Positions 1 to 12,625 of a DNA stretch of 64,000 nucleotides are shown here, in pieces; the stretch's first letter is position 1, and each line of letters begins with the position of its first letter. The position numbers and the translations under genes were made by a program. This stretch comes from Sycobia sp. Sy_11 (Eukaryota > Arthropoda > Insecta > Hymenoptera > Epichrysomallidae): the NCBI GenBank assembly GCA_018907035.1, contig JACCIC010000027.1, forward strand, positions 3,787,001-3,851,000, given 5' to 3'. The notes under the pieces were generated by a model. The model ran no database searches. It was not told where the DNA came from and was given only the letters and a program-made list of their open reading frames with translations.

Positions 1-479
1 TATGTTTACCATCATTCTAACAAGTTGACGATATTTTTTAAAATCGATTATAAGTCATGAATGCTTTTACATGATCGAGATATAAATCTTTTAAATTAAC
101 GTCATCTGGTCGAAACAATATTAGTAAATTAAAATTGTCCCTTACAAGATGTTTTGAAATGTGTACTTAGGATTAATAAGATAAAAATAGTCAATATTTT
201 TATGTCTCCACATGCAAAAGTAAGCTTTAATATTGTCTTGTTTCTCGCGAGCAATATCATAAAAAATTATATAATAATAAAGTTAGGAGCTACGTTCTCA
301 GGTGATACTACTGCTTAACGTTCGCTGAATAAAAAATATTGTACTTATTGTTTAATTGGTTGTATCGTATCGATTTAATCGATTATATTATACCACATAA
401 TTTTATCATTATATTGATGTTACAGTGAGGTTAAGAAGTTGTAAAGTGTTTGAAATAAGATAATATATGAATAAAATAA
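1..479. other. AT-rich intergenic DNA, nothing recognised
   Basis: AT-rich sequence with no open frame that resembles a known protein and no recognisable repeat structure. Confidence 0.5.
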
Positions 480-1070
480 TTTGCTCCTCGCTCGGAGGTA
501 AATTTCGCCATAGGCTTGACAAATCAAACGTGGTGTCTAAGTATGATTCCATTGTGCGCCGTCTTGCCGCACTCAGCTCCTCTGGGTTCACCAGAACGTA
601 ACCAGGGTTTTTTTTCTCTCCTGCTCCCGGCAGGGGGGAATAGAGGTAGCTGTCGTTGGTTCCGCTACTGCTATCATATCTGGCAGGTCCTCGACAGTGG
701 TGTCTGCGCCCCTTTCCTCGCTACATAACCCTTTTGTTCTTCCCTCTGCTACCCTTGAATGGCACCTCTTCCGATGGCATATCCCTGAACAAGATTCGCC
801 TCCTCTATGATGCTCGCATCTATCTTTTCAAAGGAGTTATCTTTTAACCCCTCCTTTTTATCGCTCACGGATTCAATTTTCTCAAAGCAGCGTACTGGAC
901 GTCGAGATATGAAAGAACAACAACAGCCAAAATTCGACAAATTTACTCGAGGAGTGGCGAATATACGGCTACACGGTGGAACCTGTAAGCACACATATCC
1001 GACTACGCGATCGAGAAATAAACGAAAGGAAGCAGCAAAACAATGCAACCACAGTTCCCTTCGTCAGTGC
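480..1070. other. GC-richer island, unassigned
   Basis: This stretch is visibly richer in GC than its surroundings and carries several short open frames on both strands. The minus-strand frame at 409-591 has a coding-like look (NPEELSAARRR, SLWRNLPPSEEQ) and similar open segments continue on the minus strand up to about 1050, broken by stops. It may be a decayed coding segment of a retroelement, but no motif allows assignment. Confidence 0.3.
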
Positions 1071-1882
1071 TAGTGATACTTTCAATTGAATTTAATTTAA
1101 ATAAGTAATATAAACTATTTGAAATCCAGCCAAACAAAAACATTCTTAATGTACTTTTACAGTATAAAAATATGGGTTAGTTTTTGCTAGAGACGCAGTT
1201 CAATTTCAGTACGTATTGAGCAAGGATATCTCTCGAGAAATGAACAAAATCTATACTTTTTCAACTGACCATTTCTTTCCCGTCTCTAGTTGCGACGGGG
1301 TATCCGTCTCTTAACTCTTTCGAACATCGAGGACCACACACACACGCATATACGTACGCATGAATTGGAAAATATAAGTTTCGAATGAGCTTCCTGACTG
1401 CTACAGCTGGCAATTAAAAAAATTACAAAATCCTCTTCCTCGAAGTGATATAAACATGTCCATAAATGCGGAAACCAACGGAAGCGTGGCAAGTGTGTAG
1501 GAAAAGGTCCGTGACAGAAAGACACAAAGAGAGAAAACTATATTGTTATCTCTCACGTCTAGCACCCATGGAAATCACAGAAATGAGGCAGAGCAGCCGC
1601 GTCGTAAACTCTCGAGTATGCTATAAGCTAAGGCTTCCATTCCCCTCCTCTCCTATGCAGTGGGCGGTAAAGGAAAAGGTATATACTTTTTAAAAAACTA
1701 TATACTTTTCTCACTCTCTATTACGTAACAGATATTCATAATCATCAACAGAGATTGCCTCTTTTGATTTTCATTCTGATGAAACAAGCCTCTGCTTTAA
1801 TATAAAGATGAAAAGTATTGTCCTCCATCTCACTCTTTCTTTATCTTTTACAATATAGCGGTAGTGGCACCGTTTTCGAGGA

Positions 1883-1918
<36 letters not shown>

Positions 1919-2779
1919 TACAATATGTTAGGGGCATAGTTTAGATAACAACAATATAAATTATAAATCGATGCAATGAAAAAAGTAGAGAGGAAGAGGA
2001 GTACAGTGAGTAAGTAAGTGGAAGAGTAGAGAAAAGAGAGACAGAGAGGAAGAGAATAATATCACCAGTTTAAAGTGTAGAAGTAAATAAGGAGATATTT
2101 TAGTGTAAATTTTCTTTTACTATCGTACTTAGAATATTTTCTATGGAATTGAATTCGGTTAGGAAATAGAATATTTAATAAATGTTTTTGATTTGTTAAC
2201 TTAATTTTTTTGAGATATTAGCAAATTTGAAATCGAAATTTAAATTTCTAATGAATTAAATTTTAATCTAAAATTAGTTTTAATCGTAAAGAAAAATAGC
2301 GCCTAGATTACAAACATTATGTAATTAATTTAAAAGAACAAGAGAAGTTAAAGAATAAATTTACAAAATTACAAAATTATGTTAAAATCTATTCGGATTT
2401 CTAAATGATCTTGTTATCTTTTTAAACTGTATTTTCGTTAAACTATTGATTTATTTATTTTTTATAAAATACATGAGAAGATGTATTTAATTTTATTATG
2501 CTTCCCTTTATCACAGTTAGTAGAATATTTGACTATATCAGTGAAGTAATTTCTAATTTAATTATAGAATAATTTTATATTATAAAAAATTTTATTAAAT
2601 ACGTGAGAAGATATATTTTTGTAACTCTGGCTATACTAAGAATACATCAAATACCCCTAACTATTTTACTTTTGTTAAAATTTGTTTTTTTGCAGATTTA
2701 ATTTCTTTTTTAATTTAAGGATTTAAGGATATTATGCAATTAAATTTGTTCTATTAAAATAACAGATAATATTCTCCAC
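1071..2779. other. AT-rich intergenic DNA with one microsatellite
   Basis: No gene is supported. The stretch is strongly AT-rich with one (CT)n tract and A/T homopolymer runs. The USP-like remnant of the adjoining Helitron fades out near its right end. Confidence 0.5.
1887..1916. repeat. (CT)15 microsatellite
   Basis: Uninterrupted CT dinucleotides read directly from the sequence. Confidence 0.95.
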
Positions 2780-3542
2780 TCACAACATTATATTTTTTGT
2801 TATTACTTAAAAGTTTATTCGTTGGTATTGCACTTACTTTCAAGTTACTTATTTTTATTATACCTCGATCTGTGCGATCAAATAACACTAGTTCTAATAT
2901 AACTACAGTATTAATGAATTTCAAATTAACTTTTTTAATTTTTTTAAAATGACAACATTTATCACAATGAATATTAATATCTTGCTAATTTCCAATATTG
3001 TAATCTATAATATCTTGCAATGTACAGTTTCGAGTAATTTGTGGTATGAAAAGATTTACAATATAATTAGATATATCATTCTGTTGTCACTCATCGCAGG
3101 GATCTGAACAGGACATCTGACTGTTTTAATGATTTTATTTTTAAGAGTGTTTTGTAATATAACTGATTGATTACATAAACAAAATAAAAATTCTGCAGTA
3201 TCCTACTGTACATTTAATTTAAATACATTTAATCGTTTCCCCCAAACACCCTTAATGCATGAATGTCAACGGAGACTTTATTAATATATTGTTGGAATAC
3301 TGTTTTTACAATACCTGCATGGTGATGTTCCAATAATATTCTTCTAATAGATGAAATAAACTTTGTACGCAGGCATTAGCATAACAAGAAACTCCATCAG
3401 AATCAGGTAATCCTTGAATATGTAATAGATTATGGCCAGTAATATTTTTACTATTCATCAGTGATACATCGTTACTATTATACCACAGTGTATCATATGC
3501 TTTTGACTGTTTGATTTTCCTATAATTTACTGGAATATCCAA
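2780..3542 (-). pseudogene. USP-like (peptidase C19) tail of the Helitron protein
   Basis: The frame at 3306-3542 carries a ubiquitin-specific-protease Cys box (IQGLPDSDGVSCYANACVQ; family pattern GLxNxGxxCYxNxxxQ, here with N to D). After stops, the minus strand continues with QDTAEF at about 3190-3210 (family QQDAxEF) and, near 2830-3000, a CDKC zinc-ribbon half followed by a hydrophobic ILELVLF-type strand as in USPs. No GHY His box was found downstream. It directly follows the helicase C-terminus with a linker that looks continuous, so it was probably fused to it. Several stops separate the blocks. The assignment rests on three motifs in the right order; whether the ancestor was a captured host USP is inference. 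Confidence 0.6.
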
Positions 3543-3595
3543 TCTATAGAGACCAGGTCTATATTTTTTCCTTAATCTATTATATTCAAGTATGG

Positions 3596-4914
3596 CTAAA
3601 ATATCTGCAGTACAACATGAAGGATCAAAGTAAAAAGATATAAACCTTCTAGAGAAGTTACTCTTGAAGCTGCAACATATGTTTGACCATGCGTAAAAAT
3701 ATTATTTCCCGCCTCAACAACGGAATTTGTTAGACTCAACCCTTGACTTTTGTGAATAGTTATGCCATAATTATTACAAATTGGAAACTGTTGTCGATTT
3801 ATTGATACTTTATCCATAATCATGAATTTATAATTTCAACGTGGTATTTCATATTCTTTTCTACATTGTAAGACAATGTGAATACTTATAAGTTCAGTAG
3901 ATTTACCTTTAGTAACATAAAGAACAATTCCGATCGTTCTATTAACTAAACCAATCAAAACATCTACATTTCTTCTTATCATAACTTTAGAACCAATATT
4001 AATTGTTATTATGCGATCAATACCACAAATATTATCTTTATCTTCATTTAATAAACTTAAGATTTGTTTTTGTAGATTTTTGTTGCATTTGTATGAGTCA
4101 TTCGCAACAAAGTTGATTTTTGCTGATTGGATAAGAAGTAGCATAGCTTTGTTAATAGCATCACACTTTCTTTGTTGGCAATAAGCATACAGTATCCGAC
4201 GGTAATATATGTAAATAATTACATAACTCCTGAATACTATTTGTATAATTATTGTTGGATAAATTTATTTGCCTTGTTTGCAGTATTTTATATTAGAATC
4301 AGTCATGAAACCTAATCTAATGTGAAAGTATTTCAGAATATATTTTATCATTTTTCTGTCTCATATTGATTTTTAATTCTTCGTATTCTAAGTAATTCCA
4401 TATATTGGAAGAAACAATTGATTTCATATATGTCTCAATCTGTTTTTGATTCATCTCGACAAACACAAAATCTTTACGAACTGGGGGAAGCTGTAATAGA
4501 TCGCCAAAAACAAGTATGTTCATTTGTCCAAACCACCCATCATTATTCTTATATGTTTTAAATATTTCTGCTGAACGTAAATGTATATACATGAAGGTGA
4601 TATTTGATACCATTGAAATTTCATCAATAATAATTAAGTAACCGTTTTGCAAGGTTTGTCTTACTTGTTTTCAAGCTGCGTCAGATAACTGGCGATAAAT
4701 AGCTGTGCCACCATGTAGTGGCTGCATCTTTACCACGATATATCTTATTCCATGAAACTAAATTTTTAATGACAAAACTTTTACCTGTTCCGCCAGTACC
4801 ACTAATAAACATTCTTAACACATTTCCTGTTGATTTTAAAGAAGCAGTTATTTTGTCAAAAACTCTTTTCTGATCCGCGTTAAATTTTGAAATAGAATTA
4901 TTCATATTTTCCAT
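3596..4914 (-). pseudogene. PIF1-family helicase domain of the Helitron
   Basis: Three broken minus-strand segments rebuild the order of a PIF1 superfamily 1B helicase. At 4681-4914: SGTGGTGKSFV (Walker A, ATP binding). At 4317-4652: LIIIDEISMV (Walker B) and FGDLLQLPPV. At 3836-4144: GSKVMIRRNVDVLIGLVN. At 3596-3823: GITIHKSQGLSL and YVAASRVTSLEGLYL (motifs V/VI). In Helitrons this domain unwinds donor DNA for rolling-circle transposition. Frameshifts near 4150-4316 and 4655-4680 break it, so it cannot be expressed as one protein. The family is certain; inactivity is seen directly. Confidence 0.9.
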
Positions 4915-4932
4915 AGCTTCTAGTATAGTTAT

Positions 4933-5421
4933 TCATTTATTGTGGTATTTCATCGCTACTGCTAATTCATGCTGCTGTTCTCTGAAAGCTTCACAATACA
5001 TTTCGTACGAGCCTTTTAATTCATCTGAATCCCTCCAAGGCTTAAATAATAATAACAAAGTATGGTAGTAAGCTTCTGGTTGCGTGTCTGGCTTAAACTC
5101 ATAGTGATTAATTAAATAAGGTTTTTTACGGTTTTTACAATACAAACCATTTGGCATTTCATAATATTCTGCCTTGTAAATTGTTCTACTGTTTACAATT
5201 TCAAACCACTTAGAAAAGTCGTATACGCATAATAATTCTAATTCGTTAGGTCTATTAAGATAATGATTATCTATAAAAGAATCATAAAATATATCAATTG
5301 AATCTTCTGGAAGATTTTTTATTTTATTAAATGGTTTCAGTTTTCTACCCCTTACTATATTAATATTCAACCATTCAATAATTGTATGTTGATCAGTACT
5401 ATGCAACGAATGGCCTAACAA
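4933..5421 (-). pseudogene. Rep-helicase linker region of the Helitron protein
   Basis: The 162-residue open segment contains NHYLNRPNELELLCVYDFSKW and, near its end, a YYHTLLLLFKPWRD motif. This block sits between the Rep nuclease and the PIF1 helicase in animal Helitron proteins (typically YY..LLLL.PWR). It has no known catalytic role. It reads toward the helicase segment starting at 4914, with a stop of about 20 bases between them. Confidence 0.75.
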
Positions 5422-5439
5422 AACATCAGCAGCTTCAAT

Positions 5440-6132
5440 CGCTCCACATTCTTTATTTTGTAAAGCACGGATGGCAAAGGATCAAAGGCATTTCAATAAA
5501 GGTTGATTTGACTTTATATCTGCAAAATCTAAATTGCTCTTTTCACATTTTGTTCCTTATTTACTTAGATATTTTGTCAACAAATACGATGATTCTCCAA
5601 TATACTACGCATCGTTATGTCCTTCCCAAATTATTAAAAGAGCAGGCATATAATCATAATATTATGTTCCCCTCTTTCTCGAGGTAAATCGTAAAATCGA
5701 GATTTTAATTTACTTCTATTATTCTAGCAATAGTGACAGACACATCTCTTAAAATTATTCTACCAGTTATTGGCCGAGGGAAATCGAAGCGGCAAGCACT
5801 TATAAATACAGTTTTTGTTTTCTTTTTGCGCATACAATAATTATTGTGTTTGCGCTGCTGATAGGCTAAGATACGACAATGTAATTCCGGTGAAATGTCT
5901 TTATCCGGGATGTGACATGTTATATGTTGCAGAATAAAATCTTCTAGTTGTTCAATTGGACTTGTACCATAAACCGGTGCGGTTTGAATCCAAAACAAAC
6001 CTTGGTAATGAGGCAATCCTCTACCTTGATATTCACGCACCCAGTAATGATTCGTAACTTTTCCAATTGGATTCGAAGGTGATCGTTCCAATAGAATTTG
6101 AAGTAGCAGGTACATATTCGCGCACCATACAT
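5440..6132 (-). pseudogene. Rep (HUH-type) nuclease region of the Helitron
   Basis: The segment 5705-6115 reads YWVREYQGRGLPHYQGLFWI, the Helitron_like_N/HUH block, followed by HITCHIPDKDISPELHCRIL. The metal-binding HUH motif should be His-hydrophobic-His; here codons at about 5992-6000 give H-Y-Q, so the second histidine is lost. In another frame at about 5560-5600 the minus strand reads SSYLLTKYLSK, matching the YxxxKY catalytic two-tyrosine motif of Rep. A frameshift separates the two blocks. In live elements this domain nicks and rejoins single-stranded DNA at the element ends. Confidence 0.8.
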
Positions 6133-6133
6133 C

Positions 6134-7516
6134 TTAGTTCATTCCGCACCTTTTTCCAATATGATCCAGTACCAGGTAAACGATAGAAAATTGTGTCTAA
6201 ATTAGCGTCTATCTTATTTTCACTTAGCAGTTATAAAAAGTCTTTTACAGTGTATTTATATGTTGGATTAATGATATTGCGCATTTGAAATATTCTTGCA
6301 TTTATTTTTTGTGTATTATGATATAATAAGAAAAAAAAGATATTGATTGTTCATTTTAAACTGTGAATGTTTCGATGTCAATTTACTTTTGGCTAAATCA
6401 AAATCTCAAAATTTTGGAGATCTTTCATGGTGTTGGCTCCATTTTCCAGAGGGATACAAATCAGGAAAGTATTTGAGATGTAAATCTTTGGTTCTGTTAT
6501 CTAAAACAGCTGCAGAAACTTCAAACATTTGATATAGTATTGCATCTGTTTCGTTTTTTTATTGTTGTGTAAAGGATACATGGTGTAATGATTATGAATG
6601 GATCAGATTCAAATTTTTGAATTAAGAATGGACGTAAAGGTGCTTTAATTTTTATTTCATGTCTTTCTATATTGTTTCGTCATTTATTTCATACTCTAAT
6701 TGATCATGTAGATTACTCAGTAGCACTTGAGGATTAGACGGAAGTTCAATTTTTTCATAAATGAAGTTATTTTGTTTTAACCAACATACAGCTTTCCATA
6801 TTTTTTTATATCGATATAGTCTTTCCAAATTTTTTTGCCTTTCCTCGGATGAGTTCGAATCAAAATATATAATTCGTGATTAGAATTTATAGGAGATGTA
6901 TCAGAATATATCTTACTTAAAGTCTCTTCTAGTGAAAGAGGTAAATGAAATATTCTACTAATCACTTCATTAATTTTTGCATAATGGGGAATATTTTTAT
7001 TCATAACTGTATCCATTTTCATAATTGTTTGAAAAGCTTTAAATCTTGATATTAAGATCTTTTCCAGCACATTCAGACTTCGAATTTCTTCAGGAATCTC
7101 TTTCACAAACAGATTATTCAAAAAACAATTTGAAGGTATAATATTTTTTTTTATTTTATTAAACAAGGTTTGCAAATAAATTTTTCTGTGTTAGTTTCAA
7201 AGTCTTACAATTTATGGAGATTTCAAATCTTACAGTTTTTGGAGAAGATTATTTCAATTCCCAATAATTTGCAAACAACATTAGTGACACTATTTTCATA
7301 AAAAATTTGAAGATCTCTTGAACAAAATAATCTTTCACGCGAAATACAAGAATTCGTTGGTGGATCTGTGACTATTTTCGTATATTCTTTGATGTCAATA
7401 CAAAATTTTTCTTTTAATTCTACTTCATTTAAAATTACTTGATTGGCATTTCGATTACTCTTCAATGATTCACCAATTTCTTTCTTAGCTTTTTCAATAA
7501 TGTCTCTCAACAACAT
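6134..7516 (-). pseudogene. DUF6570-like and N-terminal part of the Helitron protein
   Basis: Segment 6777-7175 reads IPEEIRSLNVLEKILISRFKAFQTI, then FHLPLSLEETLSKI. That is the pattern of the DUF6570 block (P..L...E..LIS....F..I, then ..LP..) often upstream of Helitron Rep domains in animals. Segment 7223-7516 is a preceding charged region ending in a cysteine-bearing stretch (CISRERLFCSRDL). The part 6134-6660 is too decayed to read. The DUF assignment is by eye from motif spacing and is moderately secure given the neighbours. Confidence 0.55.
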
Positions 7517-8298
7517 TATATCTACGTCATTCTAGACTTTATCTATCTTTGAAATAATATTAAATAGATTACATTAGCCTTTTGACAGTTCATAAATAAT
7601 GATATGATAATACTTCTAATTTAAAAAATTTTGAATAAAAACTATATAATATCGGTTTATTATAACAAATGCTTGGATGACCAAGCTCATTAATATTACA
7701 TGCTTCAGCTGAGCATATATCTATAGATAAAAATGTGTATAAGCGCTTCTAAAACTTATATTACGGATTTCTATGAAAAATATTTGTAGTTCAATTAATA
7801 TATCGACATCGATATTTCTACAATAACCATTGCACTTCCACATTTTACTTTTGTTAATTTCTTTTTCAATAAACGGTAGAATATTCATCGTATGCTCTTT
7901 TTTATTTATAAGAGTCATGTTATCAATATTATATTCGTGAAATAAGCCAAGTCCAAAATTATAAGCACCTTCGGAAAAATATGGTTCGGAGGAGAACGTG
8001 TGATGAGCTATACCACATAAAGCAGTAAGCGCATAATCTATATTTTTCACAATATGTATATCACCTAATCTAGTTAAAGATAATTCAATTTTATTTTGTA
8101 CCATTTTCAACTCTTCTGGCACTATTCACGTAACTTTCTCGCACACAAATCGAGGTAGATACTGAATTTTCAGCTTCTAATCTACGCTTGGCAGAAGAAA
8201 AGGAAGAATTATTAATTCAATCATTATTTTCTGTATGAATTTTTCAGTATTTTTAATCAATTTAATCGTACTATCTTTTAGCAAATTAATTGTCTGTA
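7517..8298 (-). pseudogene. Helitron N-terminal region, unassigned segment (7721-8122)
   Basis: A 133-residue minus-strand frame at 7721-8122 (ALTALCGIAHHTFSSEPYFSEGAYNFGLGLF, then MWKCNGYCRN) is coding-like and lies in order between the basic repeats and the DUF6570-like segment. I recognise no domain. The flanking bases to 7516 and 8298 are interrupted by stops. Confidence 0.4.
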
Positions 8299-8985
8299 TT
8301 AATTTTTTATTTTTTTTGCTAAAGCAATTTTTTCTTTATGCTTGTTTGACAAAAATGATGTTTTATTATGATTATAATCGAAATTAGTGCTACATAAAAT
8401 TTTGATAATTTTAGACTCTTTATTAGCATTAGCGATTATTTGATTATATCTACCGATTCTCATACTTTTACGATTTCTCGACATATTATTATAAGCCGTG
8501 ACTTTTGGATCAATAATTTCGTTTTTATTACCACGGTGCATGTTAATACTAACTGGCACATTGCAAGTTCTATTTCTTACAATATTAATGTTTTTTATGA
8601 ACAAATTGATCATCTGCGTTTTACAAAGTTTTCTTAAAGTTATTTTCATCGGATACAAATTTTGATACATTCACTTTACGTTTTTCTTTCTTTCTTTGTA
8701 AAATTGTTTCCTTATTTATTTGATAATGAATTTTGTTTATTTTATGTTTTACGTTTTTGAAAATGTTATTATTAAGTTTCTTTCTTTGCGCTTCCAAAAG
8801 GCTATCTTTTTTTTTTGATAATATCTGTTGTTTCTCATACTTTTACGAGTTCTTGAAACATTATTACAATCCGAGATTTTTAGATCGCTAATTTTGTCTT
8901 CATTACTGTGCATGTTAATAATTATATATGAAGATAATTTTTTAGTATTAACTATTGAAATTTGTGGATTTTTTAAGAATTCCAA
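8299..8985 (-). pseudogene. tandem basic repeats of the Helitron protein
   Basis: Two minus-strand frames contain diverged copies of one basic unit: NNVSRTRKSMRNNRYYQKK (8749-8985) and NNMSRNRKSMRIGRYNQII (8299-8670), each preceded by an acidic/asparagine-rich stretch with NMHRGNKNEIIDPK or NMHSNEDKISDLK. Arrays of short Arg/Tyr-rich repeats are common at the N-terminus of animal Helitron proteins and may bind nucleic acid (inference). A frameshift lies between the copies. Confidence 0.6.
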
Positions 8986-9133
8986 AGATTTACTTTTGAC
9001 ATATTTAATAATATTTGTTGATGATTTTGATTCACCTGATTTTGATTCACCTAACTGTTTATAAGTTCGTCAATTTTGTTTGTATTATTCTTTACAAGGT
9101 TTGCTTTTTTCCATTTAAAATTTTTTTCCTCAT

Positions 9134-9748
9134 TTACTTCATACATTTTATTTTTTTAATCACACTATTATTAACAGTTTCCTTTATATTTTGGTTTAGT
9201 GCACGTTTCTTATTCTGTGAAACGTTGTTACCTACAAGTAACTCCGTTTTTTCTATTTCCATCATGTAATTAAGATTAAATTGTGAGTAATTATTAGAAC
9301 GTACGTTGAAACATAGAAAATCAGCGATTGATCTCTGCTCAAACATTTTAAACAAATGTTTACACTTTTCATTCTGATTATACATCATTCTTTCAGGTTT
9401 GTATCCAAATAAAAGAGTGACAGCAAAAGCTATTGCATAAATATCACAATCTGTAGCATTTATTTGATACTGAATCCTTTGAAAAATAATCTGCTTTTGT
9501 TCGCCGAAATAATAGGGATGCAATTTTTCTAAAACTTTGACAAAATCACTGTGTAGTTCTGTATTATTCAGTGAATCATAAACAAACAAATTAGAAGTAT
9601 CATAATACGTACATATAAAATGACTTACTGAAGAAATACATTTAAATAAGATTTGTATGCCTTTATCATATTTATCTATGGGTTCAATTTTTGAAATATT
9701 CTGTAAGTATAAAGTGGAGCATGGCTTATACATAGATTTTTTGGACAT
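9134..9748 (-). pseudogene. Ulp1/C48-like cysteine protease
   Basis: The 204-residue frame has the order of a Ulp1/SENP-type (C48) protease: a hydrophobic strand with VSHFICTYYD (candidate catalytic His), VYDSLNN (Asp), then QYQINATDCDIYAIAFAV, matching the Q-x-N-x-x-DCG-x-x-x-x box with Cys present but the following Gly replaced by Asp. It ends in a Lys-rich tail. It is the 5'-most piece of the Helitron unit and is intact over its length, so it may be a separate ORF rather than part of the Rep protein. Cysteine proteases (OTU, Ulp1) are known passengers of several eukaryotic transposons. Confidence 0.65.
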
Positions 9749-9938
9749 TACTATTTTATATTATTATTTTTATATTACTACAGGAGGAACAATGTTGTAT
9801 ATATATACTAGAATGAAATATTATAAAATTTAATAATGAGAAAAACATCTTTTAAATCATCCATAATTCTTGTAACATGATATCCATAGCAAAAATCCAT
9901 ATACCATATAGTAAATATAGATATGCATAAAAATTAAA

Positions 9939-11011
<1,073 letters not shown>

Positions 11012-11057
<46 letters not shown>
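11012..11057. repeat. (AT)n microsatellite
   Basis: Uninterrupted AT dinucleotides immediately after the solo LTR; originally one tract with 9939-10075. Confidence 0.95.
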
Positions 11058-11060
<3 letters not shown>

Positions 11061-12276
11061 ATTGTCATTCATATTTGTATATATCGTATGGTATATGGAA
11101 TTTTGATATGCACAATATATTCCAGAAATGATAGATGATTTTAAAGCTGTTGAATTATAAATTATAATTATACAACAAGAATTTCTCATCACTATTGAAT
11201 AAAACATTATCACTGGTACAATAATATTGTAATTAATAAATTAGCAAACTAAAACTCGCATTCGTGGCGCCACCGCGGCACTAGATATTGTAATTAATAT
11301 ATTAGCAAATTAATACTATATGCACATCAACAAAAAATAATATATTTTTACTCGTTTAACAATGTTTTTCAGTTATAAAGAAGTCAATGGTATGTTGCAT
11401 CTTATTTTTCATATAAATTTTTGCCAACCGTTTAGTGCCTTATCTGTTCTTTTATTTTATTTTAACATATTCATGAAATATTTATTTTAATATAAAATCC
11501 TAAGTCTTCATTTGGAACTATTAACAATAGAAGAAAGAAAAGTTTTAATTATTTGTAGAATCAAAAATTGGTCTGCATTATTAAGCTGACATTGGATTTT
11601 GAGTCTGAATTGTTTTCTGTGCTAGTATACATATATTAGATATTATTTGGTTAGCCTCTATTGTGATTGAAACGAAAACAACAACGTCTCATTTGACAGA
11701 ATCATACAACTATATCTATATATACATAAAATTATACAAACCTTTTTTAAATTGCTTTCTTTATTGTAGTTTTCTTTATATATTATTTGTCAATAAACTT
11801 TGAACATTTACTGAATATTACAAATAATACTAAATATCTATATTTGTTTATTTATTAATATGATTAAATTTAATGTTTTATTTTATTTTAAATATATCTT
11901 GCGCAATCCAAACTTCATACACAAAAACGGCGTATGTAATTATATAGCGTAAGAGTATATTTGTTTATATAAAATATTATAGTGTGAATGATTATACAAA
12001 AAGAAAAGGGTATCAAAATTTGGTAGATGTTCATTTATTTTCATTTCAATTAAGAGTATTACTAAAAGTAGTTTTAACTTTGATAATTTTGCATATCCTG
12101 TACATTGCGCGTATTATATTCATTTATATTTCGAACATAGTGATTGTAATACACGCAGTAAAAAATATGGAATTAGATGTAAATAAAAGCAATATGATGG
12201 AATAAGATGAAGAATGTAACTATATTTATATAGAATATTTTAATATTATTTTTATCATTATTTTATATGTTAGTTA
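11058..12276. other. AT-rich intergenic DNA, no gene supported
   Basis: AT-rich with no recognisable protein. The 73-codon frame at 11984-12205 is hydrophobic because of T-rich codons and is not supported. Confidence 0.5.
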
Positions 12277-12499
12277 TAATTTTAAAAAATTTTTAGTTGA
12301 AAAGCTGTTGCAAGCAGAACATACAGAGCTATGTGCGAGGATGCAGGAGATCCTCGCAGAGCTACTAAATATGCAAGATCGACAGCAGCAGCTGTTGCAG
12401 GAACACCGTGAGCTACAGCAAAAGTTGATACTGCAGCAGCAACTATCGTTACAGCAGCAGCAGCCGCTGTTCAGCAGCATGCTAATTCTAATTTTTTAA
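12277..12499 (+). CDS. hypothetical Gln-rich coiled-coil segment
   Basis: An open segment of about 70 codons reads LLQAEHTELCARMQEILAEL, then a run of Gln-rich heptads ending in LQQQQPLFSSM. The Leu/Glu/Gln spacing predicts a coiled coil, and base use is clearly unlike the AT-rich flanks. It could be an exon of a small unrecognised gene or a fragment of a transposon accessory protein; the short open segment at 12874-13023 may be its partner. No start, donor or homologue can be fixed. Confidence 0.3.
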
Positions 12500-12504
12500 T
12501 TTAA

Positions 12505-12625
12505 AAAAATACACACGCGCGCGCATAAACACATACATAAACACGTGTGCGCGTACACTTCCATATAGGCACATGTACGTACATGTGCACACGCACATAC
12601 GCGCACGTACACACACACACACATC
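12505..12625. repeat. alternating purine-pyrimidine tract (CG/CA/TA)
   Basis: Long alternation such as ACACGCGCGCGCATA, GTGTGCGCGTAC, CATGTACGTACATGTGC and (AC)n. Such tracts can adopt Z-DNA; that is inference from base alternation. Confidence 0.6.

Larger units (their letters stand above)
2780..9750 (-). mobile_element. Helitron-like element, minus strand, decayed
   Basis: A run of minus-strand open segments carries, from high to low coordinates: a Ulp1/C48-like protease, tandem basic repeats, a DUF6570-like segment, a Rep nuclease region (GRGLPHYQ and a Y-x4-Y motif), a PIF1-type helicase (GGTGKS Walker A, DEISM Walker B, HKSQGLSL motif) and a USP-like cysteine protease tail. Rep followed by a PIF1-type helicase is the hallmark of Helitrons. 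More than ten frame breaks show it is dead. The ends (5'-TC, 3'-CTRR with a hairpin) were not located, so the limits are those of recognisable coding sequence. Confidence 0.85.

Noticed and set aside
2780..3542. Independent host USP gene
   Set aside because: It is on the same strand and directly downstream of the helicase motifs with a coding linker, so a Helitron-borne domain is more likely; a host pseudogene cannot be excluded.
11984..12205. Membrane protein gene
   Set aside because: Hydrophobicity reflects AT-rich codons; no conserved pattern, promoter or splice evidence.
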